A DNA stretch of 6,132 nt from JAADHX01 sp964569385. GTDB lineage: Bacteria; Actinomycetota; Acidimicrobiia; Acidimicrobiales; Poriferisodalaceae. Below, one piece after another: positions 5,887 through 6,132 of the stretch; within the stretch, counting starts at the first letter, position 1; each line of letters starts with the position of its first letter. The notes below the pieces were generated by a model. The model was given only the letters and a program-made list of their open reading frames with translations. It searched no databases and was not told where the DNA came from. Made by a program: the position numbers and the translations under genes. The stretch lies in NCBI GenBank assembly GCA_964569385.1, contig CAZMUM010000078.1, positions 1-6,132 of the forward strand, in the 5' to 3' direction.

Positions 5887-5976
5887 GGGTATCCCCTGAA
5901 AGGAACTAGCTCTGACCTAGTCAGATCTCTTCATCAACAGGGGAAGTCGATTGCACCAGTCGTGCTTAGGCACGAC
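5887..5976 (-). promoter_or_regulatory. Structured leader of the HNH gene with a sequestered ribosome-binding site
   Basis: Reading towards the gene, a perfect 7-bp stem GTCGTGC/GCACGAC with loop CTAA occupies 5976-5959. Next, TCCCCTG (5944-5938) is complementary to CAGGGGA (5898-5892), which contains the Shine-Dalgarno sequence five bases before the ATG. Between these arms sits a second perfect hairpin, TCTGAC/GTCAGA with loop TAG (5925-5911), placed symmetrically with 12 bases on each side. Pairing of the outer arms would hide the ribosome-binding site. The same elements could instead be DNA sites for a binding protein. I see no convincing -35/-10 pair here. Confidence 0.45.
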
Positions 5977-6132
5977 CCTACACAGGGGGTGGGACAGGCA
6001 AGATTTCATGCCAGATCGCCACCCTCAGTCACCAAACCCGAATCATCGACCCTCAACAACCACCCAAAGCGCAATCGACGCAACCGCAGATGCATCCATC
6101 AAAATTTCGATACGGGCCGTTGGGGTCAAGTC
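5977..6132. other. Right-edge stretch without an identified gene
   Basis: The minus strand is open from 6132 to a TGA at 6045-6043 (29 codons), which could be the tail of a gene entering from the right. A second minus frame is also open over most of the same stretch, and neither peptide resembles a family I know. No tRNA, hairpin terminator or insertion-sequence end is visible. Confidence 0.3.

Noticed and set aside
5926..5976. Promoter for the HNH gene starting from TTGATG (5937-5932)
   Set aside because: No acceptable -10 box lies 16-18 bases downstream; the best candidate is only 12 away.
6043..6132. Partial minus-strand gene entering from the right edge
   Set aside because: Only 29 codons, a second frame is equally open, and no family resemblance; not enough to call a CDS.

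Overview
The window looks like a chromosomal segment of an actinobacterium with moderately high GC. The best taxonomic marker is a DUF222/13E12-type HNH endonuclease gene, a family abundant in Actinomycetota. The catabolic genes suggest an aerobic heterotroph; an acidimicrobial lineage is possible but is only a guess. Almost all the DNA is coding: six protein genes (one cut by the left edge), no RNA genes and no CRISPR.

Left part, + strand (1-1921): a tightly packed, translationally coupled run of three genes for degrading 3-hydroxyanthranilate, the aromatic intermediate of tryptophan/kynurenine and 2-nitrobenzoate breakdown. They are the 3' part of a RidA-family 2-aminomuconate deaminase (nbaF/amnD type), 3-hydroxyanthranilate 3,4-dioxygenase (nbaC) and 2-amino-3-carboxymuconate-6-semialdehyde decarboxylase (nbaD). 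The dioxygenase opens the ring, the decarboxylase removes one carboxylate before the product can cyclise to quinolinate, and the deaminase acts two steps later. The intervening aminomuconate-semialdehyde dehydrogenase is not in the window.

Middle part, - strand (1918-4629): a self-contained two-gene unit running towards the first operon and sharing its last bases. It encodes a close relative of enamidase (6-oxo-1,4,5,6-tetrahydronicotinate amidohydrolase), followed after 27 bp by an aldehyde dehydrogenase of the CoA-acylating methylmalonate-semialdehyde type. Enamidase makes 2-formylglutarate, which is chemically a 2-substituted malonate semialdehyde, the substrate class of the second enzyme. 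The pair therefore suggests an undescribed or little-described oxidative exit from nicotinate catabolism: 2-formylglutarate + CoA + NAD+ to glutaryl-CoA + CO2 + NADH. A plausible promoter and a GntR/FadR-like operator lie in front of the enamidase gene.

Right part, - strand (4782-5976): the DUF222-HNH gene. A leader with nested inverted repeats precedes it, and one arm of these covers the ribosome-binding site. A 12-bp hairpin, built from a sequence present three times, follows its stop codon. The last ~155 bases (5977-6132) hold no gene that can be named.
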